From positions 81,266 through 145,265 of the forward strand of contig JAFWOE010000023.1 in assembly GCA_017509985.1 (NCBI GenBank): a DNA stretch of 64,000 nucleotides, in the 5' to 3' direction. This stretch comes from Lachnospiraceae bacterium. Its GTDB lineage: Bacteria; Bacillota; Clostridia; Lachnospirales; Lachnospiraceae. Below, piece by piece: positions 37,644 through 46,854 of this stretch (positions within the stretch are counted from its first letter, which is position 1; each line of letters starts with the position of its first letter). Under the pieces are notes generated by a model, which was given only the letters and a program-made list of their open reading frames with translations, was not told the DNA's origin and did no database searches. A program made the position numbers and the translations under genes.

Positions 37644-38408
37644 ATGAAAAAGAGAATTACAGCAATTATACTTGTTCTCTGCCTTGCCCTTGCGATGATG
37701 TTCGCAGGCTGCGGCAAAGATAAAACACCGGCGAAGCCCGACGGGACGGTCACGGCAGCATCTTCTGCGGACGTATTGCCGGAGATCCTTCCGGAGGATG
37801 ATTCCGGGGAATCTGTTTCCGTTTCATCAGGGACTGAACCGGAGAACGGCACAGCCGTTTCGGAAGTGTCTTCAGCTTCCTCATCGTCCGGCACGGATGG
37901 AATTACTTCGGTGTCTTCATCGTCCGGCACGGAAGAAGTCTCTTCTGCATCTTCATCATCCGGCACGGATGAGGTTTCTTCGGCATCCTTATCGTCTGCA
38001 GCGGAAACCGTTTCTCAAACAGGGCCTTCAGAGGAGGAGCTTACCGTCACGGAGGACGGGGAGTACACGGACAAAGACCATGTCGCGCTTTATATCCACG
38101 AATTCGGACATCTTCCTTCAAACTATGTGACCAAAAATAAGGCTATGGATGCAGGCTGGGATTCCAGAGCGGGCAATCTGAACACTGTCCTGCCCGGCAA
38201 GAGCATCGGGGGAAGCCGCTTCGGAAATTATGAAGGCCTGCTCCCAGAGAAGAACGGCCGGAAGTATTACGAGTGCGATATCGATTTCAATCCCGACGGC
38301 CAGACGTCCGAGCCGGCCTACAGGAATGAAAAGAGGATCATTTACAGCAATGACGGTCTGGTATTCTATACGGAAGACCACTACAAAACCTTTGAGCAGC
38401 TGTACTGA
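37644..38408 (+). CDS. Barnase-family ribonuclease carried on a lipoprotein
   Basis: Protein of 254 residues. Signal peptide with lipobox MFAGC puts the lipidated Cys at 23. A Ser-rich linker with four 12-residue repeats runs from 76 to 123. Residues about 140-254 are a barnase domain with LYIHEFGHLPSNYVTK and PGKSIGGSRFGNYEG. The catalytic set is complete: Lys164, Glu210, Arg227, Arg231 and His246 match barnase Lys27, Glu73, Arg83, Arg87 and His102. It should be an active guanine-preferring RNase held outside on the membrane, either a nutrient RNase or a contact toxin. The barstar gene follows 102 bases later. Known barnases are secreted free, so the lipid anchor and linker are unusual. Confidence 0.93.
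   Translation: MKKRITAIILVLCLALAMMFAGCGKDKTPAKPDGTVTAASSADVLPEILPEDDSGESVSVSSGTEPENGTAVSEVSSASSSSGTDGITSVSSSSGTEEVSSASSSSGTDEVSSASLSSAAETVSQTGPSEEELTVTEDGEYTDKDHVALYIHEFGHLPSNYVTKNKAMDAGWDSRAGNLNTVLPGKSIGGSRFGNYEGLLPEKNGRKYYECDIDFNPDGQTSEPAYRNEKRIIYSNDGLVFYTEDHYKTFEQLY
37869..38012 (+). repeat. Four 36-base repeats encoding a Ser-rich linker
   Basis: Four consecutive 12-residue units: SSASSSSGTDGI, TSVSSSSGTEEV, SSASSSSGTDEV, SSASLSSAAETV. The DNA shares a TCATCGTCCGGCACGGA core in the first three, and the fourth has diverged. The array likely sets the reach of the RNase domain. Confidence 0.85.
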
Positions 38409-38510
38409 CGGAACAGGCTTCCAGAGTGAAAAACAAAGGACGGCAGAAGTGATCTCTGTATCTCACAGGTTCACGGTCCGGCGGGGATGAATTTATACAG
38501 GAGGGCAGTT

Positions 38511-38804
38511 ATGAGAAAGATCGATCTTGATATGAATATTCCGCATTCCAGACAGCAGATCCATGAGTATCTGAAGGTCAAACTTGACCTGCCGGATTAT
38601 TACGGCGCGAACCTGGATGCCCTGTATGACTGCCTTGCCACGATCACGGAGCCGACGGCTGTAGGTGTGACTTATCAGTATCCTCCTTATGAAAGCGAGG
38701 ATCATGACCTGATCGCATATCTTGAGAAAATAAAAATGGTCTTCCGCGATGCGGAAGACGATAATCCGAACCTGGCTGTGTTCTGGTTCGACCAGTATTT
38801 ATAA
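38511..38804 (+). CDS. Barstar-family ribonuclease inhibitor
   Basis: Protein of 97 residues; ATG at 38511 follows a strong AGGAGG. The barstar core DLPDYYGANLDALYDCL contains the acidic helix (Asp35/Asp39 equivalents) that plugs the barnase active site, and VFRDAEDDNPNL follows. Barstar is cytoplasmic and protects the cell from its own RNase. Together with the upstream gene it makes a toxin-immunity pair. It ends 13 bases before the convergent Na/Pi gene. Confidence 0.92.
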   Translation: MRKIDLDMNIPHSRQQIHEYLKVKLDLPDYYGANLDALYDCLATITEPTAVGVTYQYPPYESEDHDLIAYLEKIKMVFRDAEDDNPNLAVFWFDQYL

Positions 38805-38817
38805 TTGCTGCAGCAGC

Positions 38818-40455
38818 TTATTCGGCTGCGGTCATTCTGGCGTCGCGGGACAGATGATCCGCGATACGTTCGAAGTTCAGAAGGATGTCTGTAAAGTATG
38901 TACCGATCGATACTTTGGAGGCATCCTTTTTCAGCCTCTCCAGATGGGATTCCCTGTACCGGCTGCAGTCCGAAACGAGTTTTTTCTCCAGTTCAACAAC
39001 TTTTCTGGCGACCTCTTTATCCCCGGTGTAAAACAGTTCTTCCGAAATCTCCAGCAGGCCAAGGGTCTGCGCGGAGAGATCCTGAAGCTGGGCCATACCG
39101 GCTTCGGAAAGCTCGCTTCCGCTGTCCCACATCTTTTTTATGCTGATAACCATGTGATAGATATGGTCTGTGATGTTTTCCACATCCGAAATGACGCGGA
39201 TCAGATAGGAAAGCTCTTTGCTTTCCCGGTCTGTCAGACTGCTGGAAGAAAGCGTGGAAAGATAACTGTCGATCTCGTCCCGATAGACGTCGACCATTTC
39301 TTCCGCTTCGTGTACGGATTCGGCTGTGTCTTCGTTCCAGTCCTTCAGAAGGGAGACCCCGTCCTTAAAGGAATCCACACTGGCTTTAATGCATTCGCCG
39401 GTACGCATCCTGCATTGTGAAAGCGCCAGGGACGGAGTTGCAAGGAAGCGTTTGTCCAGCAGCGCTTTTTTGAAGTCTTTCGGTTCGCGCACAAAGATCC
39501 GGCTTGCCTTCTCGAAAAGATTTCTCGCGGGCAGCTGCCAGACGGAACAGATCAGCTTATAGCCGGTGTGTGTGATCGCAAGCGTTACGGGGGTTGCCAG
39601 CGAGGCGATAAACGGCAGCGAGCCGGTGCCTCTAAGGATCATGTAAACCGGCATGGTCACGATCGCCCCGGTGAGGTTCAGCGCGAGATTGATATGTGCG
39701 GCCCTCCTCGCGTCATAGGAGGTTCCCGAGGAGGCGATCATTACCGGAACGACCTGTCCGAGATTGATGCCGATGATCATCGGGATCGCTACTTCGTACG
39801 TGATATCACCGGCCAGCGCTAGCGCCTGGACGATACCGACCGAAGCCGAAGAACTCTGCATGACTGCTGCAAGTACTGCACCGACGATAAAGCTTAAGAG
39901 CGGATTGGAAAGTGCTGTAATGATGGCTGTGAACTGAGGCATCTCTCCAAGTTCGGACATGGAAGAAGACATCGTCGTCATTCCGTACATGAGAAGGGCA
40001 AAACCGATCAGTATCGCTCCGATATCCTGCCTTTTATGTTTTTTTGAAAAACGGTAAAGGAGCACTCCGACAAAGATAAGGATCGGAGTGAAAGAAGCCG
40101 GTTTCAGAAGCTTCAGTACAAAACTGACGCCGTCGATACTGCTTAAACTGATGATCCAGGCGGTAACGGTGGTACCGAGGTTCGCGCCGATGATCAGCGG
40201 AATAGACTGAATAAGGGAAAGCATCTGAGCGTTGACAAAGCTCAGGATCATAACATTGGTTGCGGTGGATGACTGAATGATCATCGTGACCGCGCATCCG
40301 ACAAGGAATCCCTTCAGCGGATTCGATGTGACTTTCGAAAGAATGACCCTCATCTGACTGCCGGTGAGCTTTTTCAGGGCATCACCCATATAGGTCATGC
40401 CGAACAGAAAGAGGGCTATTCCGCCTAAGAGTGACAATACGTCAAAGAAATCCAT
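38818..40455 (-). CDS. Na+/phosphate cotransporter family protein with PhoU-like domain
   Basis: Protein of 545 residues. The first 310 residues hold two NaPi-II repeats with the QSSTATN and QSSSASVG motifs (MIIQSSTATNVMIL; AAVMQSSSASVGIVQAL) and about eight membrane segments. From about 340 to 545 lies a helical PhoU-like domain (AEEMVDVYRDEIDSYLSTL). Such YqeW-type proteins are thought to import or export phosphate with sodium. It has a full consensus promoter and a leader with two hairpins, and GGGGAGG before the ATG. Confidence 0.9.
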   Translation of the reverse strand: MDFFDVLSLLGGIALFLFGMTYMGDALKKLTGSQMRVILSKVTSNPLKGFLVGCAVTMIIQSSTATNVMILSFVNAQMLSLIQSIPLIIGANLGTTVTAWIISLSSIDGVSFVLKLLKPASFTPILIFVGVLLYRFSKKHKRQDIGAILIGFALLMYGMTTMSSSMSELGEMPQFTAIITALSNPLLSFIVGAVLAAVMQSSSASVGIVQALALAGDITYEVAIPMIIGINLGQVVPVMIASSGTSYDARRAAHINLALNLTGAIVTMPVYMILRGTGSLPFIASLATPVTLAITHTGYKLICSVWQLPARNLFEKASRIFVREPKDFKKALLDKRFLATPSLALSQCRMRTGECIKASVDSFKDGVSLLKDWNEDTAESVHEAEEMVDVYRDEIDSYLSTLSSSSLTDRESKELSYLIRVISDVENITDHIYHMVISIKKMWDSGSELSEAGMAQLQDLSAQTLGLLEISEELFYTGDKEVARKVVELEKKLVSDCSRYRESHLERLKKDASKVSIGTYFTDILLNFERIADHLSRDARMTAAE

Positions 40456-40467
40456 TTTTTCCTCCCC

Positions 40468-40507
40468 GCACTTCCGATGAGTGCGACATCGGGTCTTCCT
40501 ACCCGAT
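40468..40507 (-). promoter_or_regulatory. Two tandem hairpins in the leader of the Na/Pi gene (candidate regulatory RNA)
   Basis: On the minus strand: ATCGGGT pairs perfectly with ACCCGAT (40507-40489, five-base loop GGAAG), then, after two bases, CGCACT with AGTGCG (40486-40468, loop CATCGGA). The second hairpin abuts the GGGGAGG ribosome site. They lie between a consensus promoter and the start codon. I cannot match them to a named riboswitch. Confidence 0.5.
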
Positions 40508-40533
40508 CTTTCTAACCACTAAATTCCAATCCT

Positions 40534-40562
40534 TTTATAAATCAGGATCAGAGAGCTGTCAA
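40534..40562 (-). promoter_or_regulatory. Consensus promoter of the Na/Pi cotransporter gene
   Basis: Read on the minus strand: TTGACA (40562-40557), 17 bases, TATAAA (40539-40534). Expected transcript start is near 40527, leaving a leader of about 70 bases. Confidence 0.75.
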
Positions 40563-40630
40563 GAAAAGAGACCGATTTCGCTTTTTGTCACAAACGGCGG
40601 CCACGATTGATCGTTGTTTTATGTCTATTT

Positions 40631-41896
40631 TTACTTCTTCTTAAAATATTTCAGCTTCAGGTTGGTGCTGTAAAAGTCCTTGGTGGAGCAGCCGGCCCTT
40701 CCGCCTCCTGCACAGGCACAGGCACACGCGCACGCACAGGAGCTGGCACAGGCGCAGGAACTGCTCGCGCATCCGCCTCCGCCGCGGGAGCCGCCGCCCG
40801 AACTTCTGCTTCCGGAGCTGCTGTGTGACCGTGAGGACGGGATGATGATCGGTACGACATTGACCCGTACATAGGTATTGGGGTCGTGTTCGTAGCGATA
40901 GGTCCCGCTGGTCGTTTTTCCGCGGATCGCCTGTTCTTCGGCGGGGATATCCTTTTCTTCAATTATTTCCTCGCTCTTGATAAAGCTGCGTCCGCAGTAT
41001 TCGCAGTTATCCTTACCCTCCGGACGCGGGGCGCCGCAGCCCTGGCAGGTCGGATAATATTCGATCTTTGTGCGGGTGATCTTTTTCTGGTTCGGGGCGC
41101 TGAAATTGGCGGAGTCAACAAAGTGTCTGACGCTTTTTACGATCCAGCGGATAATGAGGAACATAAAGACGAGCACGATAAGCCCGCCGATCCAGCCGTA
41201 GTCATCATCGTTTCCATAGCCGCCATTGTCAGGATCCCCATCCGAGCCCTGCTGGATCATTTTGGTGTCGTCAAACGCGAAGGCATCGTTCGGATAGACG
41301 ACCTGGACGGAGAAGGTTTCCCCTTTTGCAAGAGAAGAGGACCAGACATTGTATCCGTTCTTTATCTCGCAGGACGGCGCCCAGCTGGCCATTTTATCGC
41401 TGTTCCAGCGGAGGGTCAGGTCGTCTACACGGATGTCGTCGAACCATCCCGGGGTGAACCGGAAGACCGTTTCTCCCTCGGTCAGCATGTTCATTTCATA
41501 CATATAATCCTGGACGACTTCGAAATCGAACCGGACCACTTCACCTTCAAAATATTCCCGGTCGAAGTCGATCCGGAGATTCGAACCTTCCGAAGATGAA
41601 TAGGAAATATCCGAGACGGTGTCGCTTAAACCGCGGTACGATACATAGTGGCTGTTCGGGATGCCGATCGTGACCCAGGAAAGGGGACCGTACGAATCCG
41701 AATCCAGTACTTTCCATTCGATGTGATAGACCATGTTCAGTGTGGCGTCCTCATTCACATCCACGGTGATCTCATAGCGCAGGATCTCGTCCAGGTCATC
41801 GGAGGCATAGGCCTTCTGTGTGAAGAAACAGAAAGTCAGCAGGACGCAAAAGGTAAGGAAAACCGGCAGCAGCGCTCTTTTTATCGTGTTGTTCAT
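40631..41896 (-). CDS. Membrane protein with zinc ribbon and Cys-Ala-rich tail, likely radical SAM target
   Basis: Protein of 421 residues; the ATG at 41896 overlaps the stop of the radical SAM gene (ATGA) and has AGGTGG before it. There is a signal peptide (to about residue 31), then an extracellular beta-rich DUF2207-like domain (about 32-225), and a membrane helix (GWIGGLIVLVFMFLIIRWIV). Inside lies a zinc ribbon (CQGCG...CEYCG). The tail is Ser/Gly-rich, then has nine cysteines spaced mostly as C-A-C-A, and closes with GGGRAGCSTKDFY. The alternating Cys-Ala run is extreme low complexity, yet a conserved-looking basic end follows. The coupling to a SPASM enzyme suggests that these cysteines are crosslinked. 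No function is known. Confidence 0.8.
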   Translation of the reverse strand: MNNTIKRALLPVFLTFCVLLTFCFFTQKAYASDDLDEILRYEITVDVNEDATLNMVYHIEWKVLDSDSYGPLSWVTIGIPNSHYVSYRGLSDTVSDISYSSSEGSNLRIDFDREYFEGEVVRFDFEVVQDYMYEMNMLTEGETVFRFTPGWFDDIRVDDLTLRWNSDKMASWAPSCEIKNGYNVWSSSLAKGETFSVQVVYPNDAFAFDDTKMIQQGSDGDPDNGGYGNDDDYGWIGGLIVLVFMFLIIRWIVKSVRHFVDSANFSAPNQKKITRTKIEYYPTCQGCGAPRPEGKDNCEYCGRSFIKSEEIIEEKDIPAEEQAIRGKTTSGTYRYEHDPNTYVRVNVVPIIIPSSRSHSSSGSRSSGGGSRGGGGCASSSCACASSCACACACACAGGGRAGCSTKDFYSTNLKLKYFKKK

Positions 41897-43281
41897 TTCT
41901 GTTCCACCTGCCTTTCTTTCCAGATCCGGAGCGGGCATTCGCATCGCATGGACGCGGAGAATTTCCGGCGTTCACGGCAGCCTTCGCTTTCCCAGATCGT
42001 TTCCCAGTCGTCGTTCAGGAAGTTTCCGAATACGGAGCCGGTCAGCCAGCTCTGGCAGGGAACGACGTTCCCTCCGGGCGTAATGGCCATATTGCTTAAG
42101 GCCGCGCCGCAGTTCGGCGTACTGATCCCGAGTTCCCTGCAGAAGTCATCGTCGACCCATCCCGGCGATGTAAAGCTGATCTCCATTCCGTTTTCAAAGC
42201 AGAAGGCAACGCTTTCCCGCAGGATCTCCCGGAGCTTTGCGTGTTCCAGCTGCAGGCTGATCGATTCTTCCCCTGCGGCATTTCCGGTCGTGATCAGGCC
42301 GGAACAGGTAACGTAAGATACGCCTTTTTCGTGAAGGAATTTCAGAGTCTCAACATAATCGCTGTTCAGCGTACATAAAGGAGTATTGATGCTGAGGTTC
42401 AGCCCGGCCGCCAGCGCGTTTTCGATCCCGGCAACGGTTTCCCTGTAGCGGGGTGCGCCGACCAGGCGGTTGTGCACCTCTTCTTTATCCGAGTAAAATG
42501 TGATCTGTACGCTGTCCAGCGAGGCTTCCTTCAGCTTCTGACAGTATTCCGGGGTCAGCCGGATGCCGTTTGTGTTCAGCCTTGTTACGAACCAGGCGGC
42601 ATGGGCGATCAGTTCGGGCAGATCTTCCCGCATGGTCGGCTCTCCGCCGGTGAAAGTCACCTGTGGAATGCCGATTTCGCGGCATTTATCCAGGACCGCC
42701 TTCCATTCATCCGTAGTCAGTTCTTCTTCCGAAGATTCATCCTGACCGGCAGCATAGCAGTGGATGCAGTTCTGGTTGCAGTGCCAGCTGCCGTTTTTTG
42801 TCATTGCGCTTACCAGCAGATCCATCCGGTGCGGCGCCCTCATATACGGTGCGTACTGACCGATATTCATATAGGCGATATCCTCTTCGACCGGCTGCCC
42901 GTATGCGATCTGCGTGAACGTTTTCATGATACGGTAGATATCATTTTTCAGCCGTTTGCGGGTGATCAGGGGATACACCTTTTTCACTTCGGTGCAGGTG
43001 CGCTCTACGATCTCATCCACCTCTTCCTGCGTGACTTCACGGCCGTGATATTTGTTGATCTCTTCGATCAGCGCCGCCAGGAGGATGCTCCACGAGATAT
43101 TGACGGGGATCAGATCCATTCCGTTGATGATCGCAATACTCGCAAACAGTTCTCCTTCCTGAACTTTCGGCGGCACAAGATGAATGCGCACGACCCCGGG
43201 CCCTTCCGGATTCAGCGTCGTGTGTCGGACTTCCTGAAAATATTTTTCGGCAAATGCCAGTTCCCGCTTGGTTGCTTTCAT
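41893..43281 (-). CDS. Radical SAM/SPASM-domain protein, probable peptide maturase
   Basis: Protein of 462 residues. An N-terminal region of about 160 residues without a clear match may bind a substrate. The radical SAM motif is CNQNCIHCYAA (CxxxCxxC) near 170, with TFTGGEPTMRED as the SAM-binding GGE stretch. A SPASM-like end carries CGAAL, VVPCQSW, GC and CECPL cysteines for auxiliary clusters. Enzymes of this build crosslink cysteines or other residues in ribosomal peptides. It overlaps the Cys-Ala-tail gene by four bases, which strongly suggests an enzyme-substrate pair. It has its own extended -10 promoter and an AAAGGAAG ribosome site. Confidence 0.88.
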   Translation of the reverse strand: MKATKRELAFAEKYFQEVRHTTLNPEGPGVVRIHLVPPKVQEGELFASIAIINGMDLIPVNISWSILLAALIEEINKYHGREVTQEEVDEIVERTCTEVKKVYPLITRKRLKNDIYRIMKTFTQIAYGQPVEEDIAYMNIGQYAPYMRAPHRMDLLVSAMTKNGSWHCNQNCIHCYAAGQDESSEEELTTDEWKAVLDKCREIGIPQVTFTGGEPTMREDLPELIAHAAWFVTRLNTNGIRLTPEYCQKLKEASLDSVQITFYSDKEEVHNRLVGAPRYRETVAGIENALAAGLNLSINTPLCTLNSDYVETLKFLHEKGVSYVTCSGLITTGNAAGEESISLQLEHAKLREILRESVAFCFENGMEISFTSPGWVDDDFCRELGISTPNCGAALSNMAITPGGNVVPCQSWLTGSVFGNFLNDDWETIWESEGCRERRKFSASMRCECPLRIWKERQVEQK

Positions 43282-43320
43282 ATTCTTCCTTTCAGATGAA
43301 TTTGTTTTCTGTTTTTATAG

Positions 43321-43329
43321 ATTATATCA
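43321..43329 (-). promoter_or_regulatory. Extended -10 promoter of the radical SAM/SPASM operon
   Basis: On the minus strand TGaTATAAT (43329-43321), 40 bases before the start codon. The -35 (TTCAAA) is weak. Confidence 0.5.
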
Positions 43330-43427
43330 GAACCTTCTTCTTTTTTGAATATATGCCTCCGTAAAAAACACTTCTTCCGCCCTGCTTCGACGGGCCCTTT
43401 ATGCTCTTCCCCTGCGGGATCAGGACA

Positions 43428-43436
43428 TGTTATAAT
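43428..43436 (+). promoter_or_regulatory. Extended -10 promoter of the addBA operon
   Basis: TGtTATAAT at 43428-43436, 40 bases before the TTG start of addB. No convincing -35 box. Confidence 0.5.
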
Positions 43437-43475
43437 ACTTATATATTTAATGAAATCAGGAGCAGGAGTACAGCG

Positions 43476-46400
43476 TTGTCCCTCAGACTGGTCGCCGGAA
43501 GCTCCGGCAGCGGAAAATCATACAGGATCTTTAATGAGATCATTCAACGATCGCTTGAACATGCAGAAGAGCGTTTCTTTTTCATTGTTCCGGATCAGTA
43601 TACGATGCAGACCCAGAAAGAGCTGGTGCGGCTGCATCCGTCGCACAGCATCCTGAACATTGACGTGCTGAGCTTCAGCCGGCTGGCGGCCAGGGCGTTT
43701 GACGAGACCGGTTTTGATCCCGGAACGATCCTTGAGGACATGGGAAAGACCCTGCTACTCCAGAAGGTGATCTGGGACCGGAAAAAAGCACTTCCGATCC
43801 TGGCAAAAACGCTGGAACGCCCGGGCGGGATCGAAAAGATGAAATCTCTGGTCTCGGAACTGATGCAGTACCGTATAACACCGGAGGAACTGAAAGAATA
43901 CTCGGAAGAGGAACTCTCTCCCCTGCTGTCTGCCAAACTGTCCGAGGCGGGTCTGATCTACGACGCCCTGAAGGAAAAGATCGCCGGAAAATACCTGGCA
44001 GCAGAGGAGATCTGTGAAGCGCTGAGCAAAGTGCTTCCGGAGTCAAAGATTCTGGATGACAGTATCGTTGTTTTTGACGGGTTCACAGGTTTTGTGCCGA
44101 CCCAGCTGCCGGTGGTCCGGGAGATCCTGAAAAAAGCCAAAGAAGTGATCACCGTGATCACCGCAGACGAAAAAGCCGGCCTGATCCGGAAAAGCTCTCC
44201 TGCCAACCTGTTCCACATGAGCCACGAAATGGCGGCCGGCCTGGCCGGCATGGCAAAGGAAGAAGGAATCGAAATCCTCGGACCGGAATACATCGATGCG
44301 AAAGAAGGAAGGTTTAAAGACAGCGAAGCCCTGGCATTTCTGGAACGGGAACTGTTCCGGTATACCGGCAGAAAATATGAAAAAGAACAGAACGATATCC
44401 GTGTGATCTGTGCCGAAAACACTGAAGGAGAAGCGGCTGCCGCAGCAGCGCTGATCCGGAATCTGGTGCGGACGAAAGGATACCGATACGGGGATTTTGC
44501 CGTGATCTGCTCGGACATCCGGCTGTACGGACGGAGAATGCGCAGCTGCATGGAAGACTGCGGCATCCCCTGCTTCCTGGATGAAAAACAGTCGGTGCTG
44601 GCCAATCCCTTCATCGGTTTCCTGCGCGGGGCGGCGGCAATGATCGATGAAGATTTCTCTTATGACAGTGTATTCTCTTATTTTCGAAGCGGCTTTTCCG
44701 GCCTGACGGTCGAAGAAGTCGACCGGATGGAGAACTACGTTCTGGCCGCGGGGATCCGGGGACTGAAAAGATACAATGAAATCTGGACAAAGACACCGAA
44801 ACAGGCGGACCCGTCACTGACGGAAGGCCTGAACGCCCTGCGGCTCCGGTTTATCGATGAACTGAAAGAAGTTACGGAAGTGTTCAAGACCCGCATGTCG
44901 ACTGTTTCGGCCAAGACACAGGCGCTTTACGGACTCTGTGTCCGGTGCGGGGTCCAGCAGAAGCTGGGCAGACTGGAAAACATCTTTAAAAACAGCGGGG
45001 AAAAACTGAAAGAAAAGGAATATGCCGGGATCTATAAGGCGGTTATGGATCTGTTCGATAAGATGGTATCCGTCCTTGGAGAGGAAAAGATCGGTACGGC
45101 TGCGTACCGCAGGCTCCTGGAGACCGGCTTTTCGCAGCTGCGGATCGGGATGATCCCAACGGGGCCGGATGAGGTCTTTATCGGCGATATCGAACGAAGC
45201 CGGATCAAGAACGTCAGGGTGCTGATCTTTGCCGGGCTGAACGACGGGCTGGTGCCGCGCCGGGCAAAAGATCCGGGCCTCCTCAACGAAAGCGACCGCG
45301 AGGCTCTGGAAATGAAGGGACTGATCCTTTCGCCTTCCGCAAAAGAGGAGATGTTCCGGCAGCGTTTTTATCTCTACACGGACCTGACCCTGGCTTCCGA
45401 AAAGATCTTTCTTACATTCAAAAAGACGGATGAACAGTTTTCCGGGGTACTGCCTTCGTATCTCATCGGAGAGATCCTGAGGATGTTCCCGAATACGGCG
45501 GTGGAAGATACCGGTTCTGCAGAGTTTGCGCCCCTGTTTCTTGAGACGCAGCCGGGAAGAAGGTCTGCACTGATGGATCTGCTGAAAAAGGCACCGGCCG
45601 AAGGGGAATGGAATCGTTTTATGGAACTGTTCCGCAGGATCCGAAGCGCCGGAGGGGAAAACAACACCGCAGAAAGTATCCTGAAGGGTATGGCAGTGAG
45701 GAACACGGATACGGATATCGATCCGGAGATCGCGAAGCAGATCTTTTCGGATACATATTCGGTCACGAGGCTCCAGATGTTCGCAGGCTGTGCTTTTGCG
45801 CATTTCTGCAAATACGGTCTGAAACTGAACGAACGCGAGATCCGCGAATTCAAATCGACCGATGCCGGAAGCATCTTCCATGACGTGCTGAAGTATTTCT
45901 TTATCATGGCGGATGAAAAGGGCGGGGCGGCAGGGCTTTCCGCCGAAGAGCGGATCCGGATCACGGATGAGGCGCTCGATACGGCAGTCGGAAATTATCC
46001 GGATACGGTTGTCCTTGAGAGCAGCAGGGGAAGGGCCAGGCTCGAAAGCATGCGCCGGATCCTGCAGATCACGACGGAAGCGCTGCAGAAGCAGATGGCT
46101 GCCGGCGAATTCGTGACCGCGGGGATCGAAAAAAAATACGACCTCGGAAAACTGACCGGAAAAATAGACCGGTACGATGTCTGCCGGATCGGCGATACAG
46201 CCTATGTACGGGTCATCGACTATAAATCGGGAAATACGTCGATCGATTATACGGGGATGTTTTACGGCCTGCAGATCCAGCTGCCGGTATATCTGAATGC
46301 AGCCCTGAATATTGAGGGAAAAGATTCGAAAGTCCGTGCGGCAGGGCTTTATTACCTGAACATCAGGGCCCCGTTTATCGAAGTGGGGTCCGTGAACGAG

Positions 46401-46823
46401 CCGGTCAGCTATGACAGGTTCTTAAAGGAAATGCGCTTTAACGGACTGACCCTCGATGAAAAAGCTGTGATCGACAAAATGGATTCGGACGCGGCCGGTT
46501 CCACGATCATTCCCGTGCGCTTAAAGAAGGACGGCGGATTCTATAAGGACACGCCGGTAATATCGGAAGGGGACTTCCGGCTGATCGAACGGTATACCGA
46601 AAAGTTGGCCGGGGATCTGGAAAAAGCGATTCAGAAAGGGAAAGCGCAGATCCGGCCTTCCGTGCAGAATACCACGGATGAAGGCCCCTGCAAATACTGT
46701 GTTTTCACGGATATCTGCGGATTTGACGAAAAGATCCCCGGATTCCGGAAAAAACAGCTGAAAAAATACGACAGAAAAAGCATCTGTCCCGCGATGAGCG
46801 AGGCACTGGCAGTGAAACGATAA
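43476..46823 (+). CDS. addB: ATP-dependent helicase/nuclease subunit AddB
   Basis: Protein of 1115 residues. The frame is open from 43401, but the family start SLRLVAGSSGSGKS follows a TTG at 43476 with GGAG seven bases before. P-loop GSSGSGKS lies near the N-terminus. The 4Fe-4S site has its first Cys in FAGCAFAHF and the last three in CKYCVFTDIC near the end. The RecB-type nuclease motif is VIDYKSGN. AddAB processes double-strand breaks to Chi-type sites for RecA. It forms an operon with addA, 31 bases downstream. Confidence 0.95.
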   Translation: MSLRLVAGSSGSGKSYRIFNEIIQRSLEHAEERFFFIVPDQYTMQTQKELVRLHPSHSILNIDVLSFSRLAARAFDETGFDPGTILEDMGKTLLLQKVIWDRKKALPILAKTLERPGGIEKMKSLVSELMQYRITPEELKEYSEEELSPLLSAKLSEAGLIYDALKEKIAGKYLAAEEICEALSKVLPESKILDDSIVVFDGFTGFVPTQLPVVREILKKAKEVITVITADEKAGLIRKSSPANLFHMSHEMAAGLAGMAKEEGIEILGPEYIDAKEGRFKDSEALAFLERELFRYTGRKYEKEQNDIRVICAENTEGEAAAAAALIRNLVRTKGYRYGDFAVICSDIRLYGRRMRSCMEDCGIPCFLDEKQSVLANPFIGFLRGAAAMIDEDFSYDSVFSYFRSGFSGLTVEEVDRMENYVLAAGIRGLKRYNEIWTKTPKQADPSLTEGLNALRLRFIDELKEVTEVFKTRMSTVSAKTQALYGLCVRCGVQQKLGRLENIFKNSGEKLKEKEYAGIYKAVMDLFDKMVSVLGEEKIGTAAYRRLLETGFSQLRIGMIPTGPDEVFIGDIERSRIKNVRVLIFAGLNDGLVPRRAKDPGLLNESDREALEMKGLILSPSAKEEMFRQRFYLYTDLTLASEKIFLTFKKTDEQFSGVLPSYLIGEILRMFPNTAVEDTGSAEFAPLFLETQPGRRSALMDLLKKAPAEGEWNRFMELFRRIRSAGGENNTAESILKGMAVRNTDTDIDPEIAKQIFSDTYSVTRLQMFAGCAFAHFCKYGLKLNEREIREFKSTDAGSIFHDVLKYFFIMADEKGGAAGLSAEERIRITDEALDTAVGNYPDTVVLESSRGRARLESMRRILQITTEALQKQMAAGEFVTAGIEKKYDLGKLTGKIDRYDVCRIGDTAYVRVIDYKSGNTSIDYTGMFYGLQIQLPVYLNAALNIEGKDSKVRAAGLYYLNIRAPFIEVGSVNEPVSYDRFLKEMRFNGLTLDEKAVIDKMDSDAAGSTIIPVRLKKDGGFYKDTPVISEGDFRLIERYTEKLAGDLEKAIQKGKAQIRPSVQNTTDEGPCKYCVFTDICGFDEKIPGFRKKQLKKYDRKSICPAMSEALAVKR

Positions 46824-46854
46824 GAACAAGATATTCCGGTACGGAAAAAACGGT

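Noticed and set aside
40700..40770. CA/GC-rich microsatellite as non-coding repeat
   Set aside because: It is in frame within the tail of a membrane protein and codes for the Cys-Ala run.
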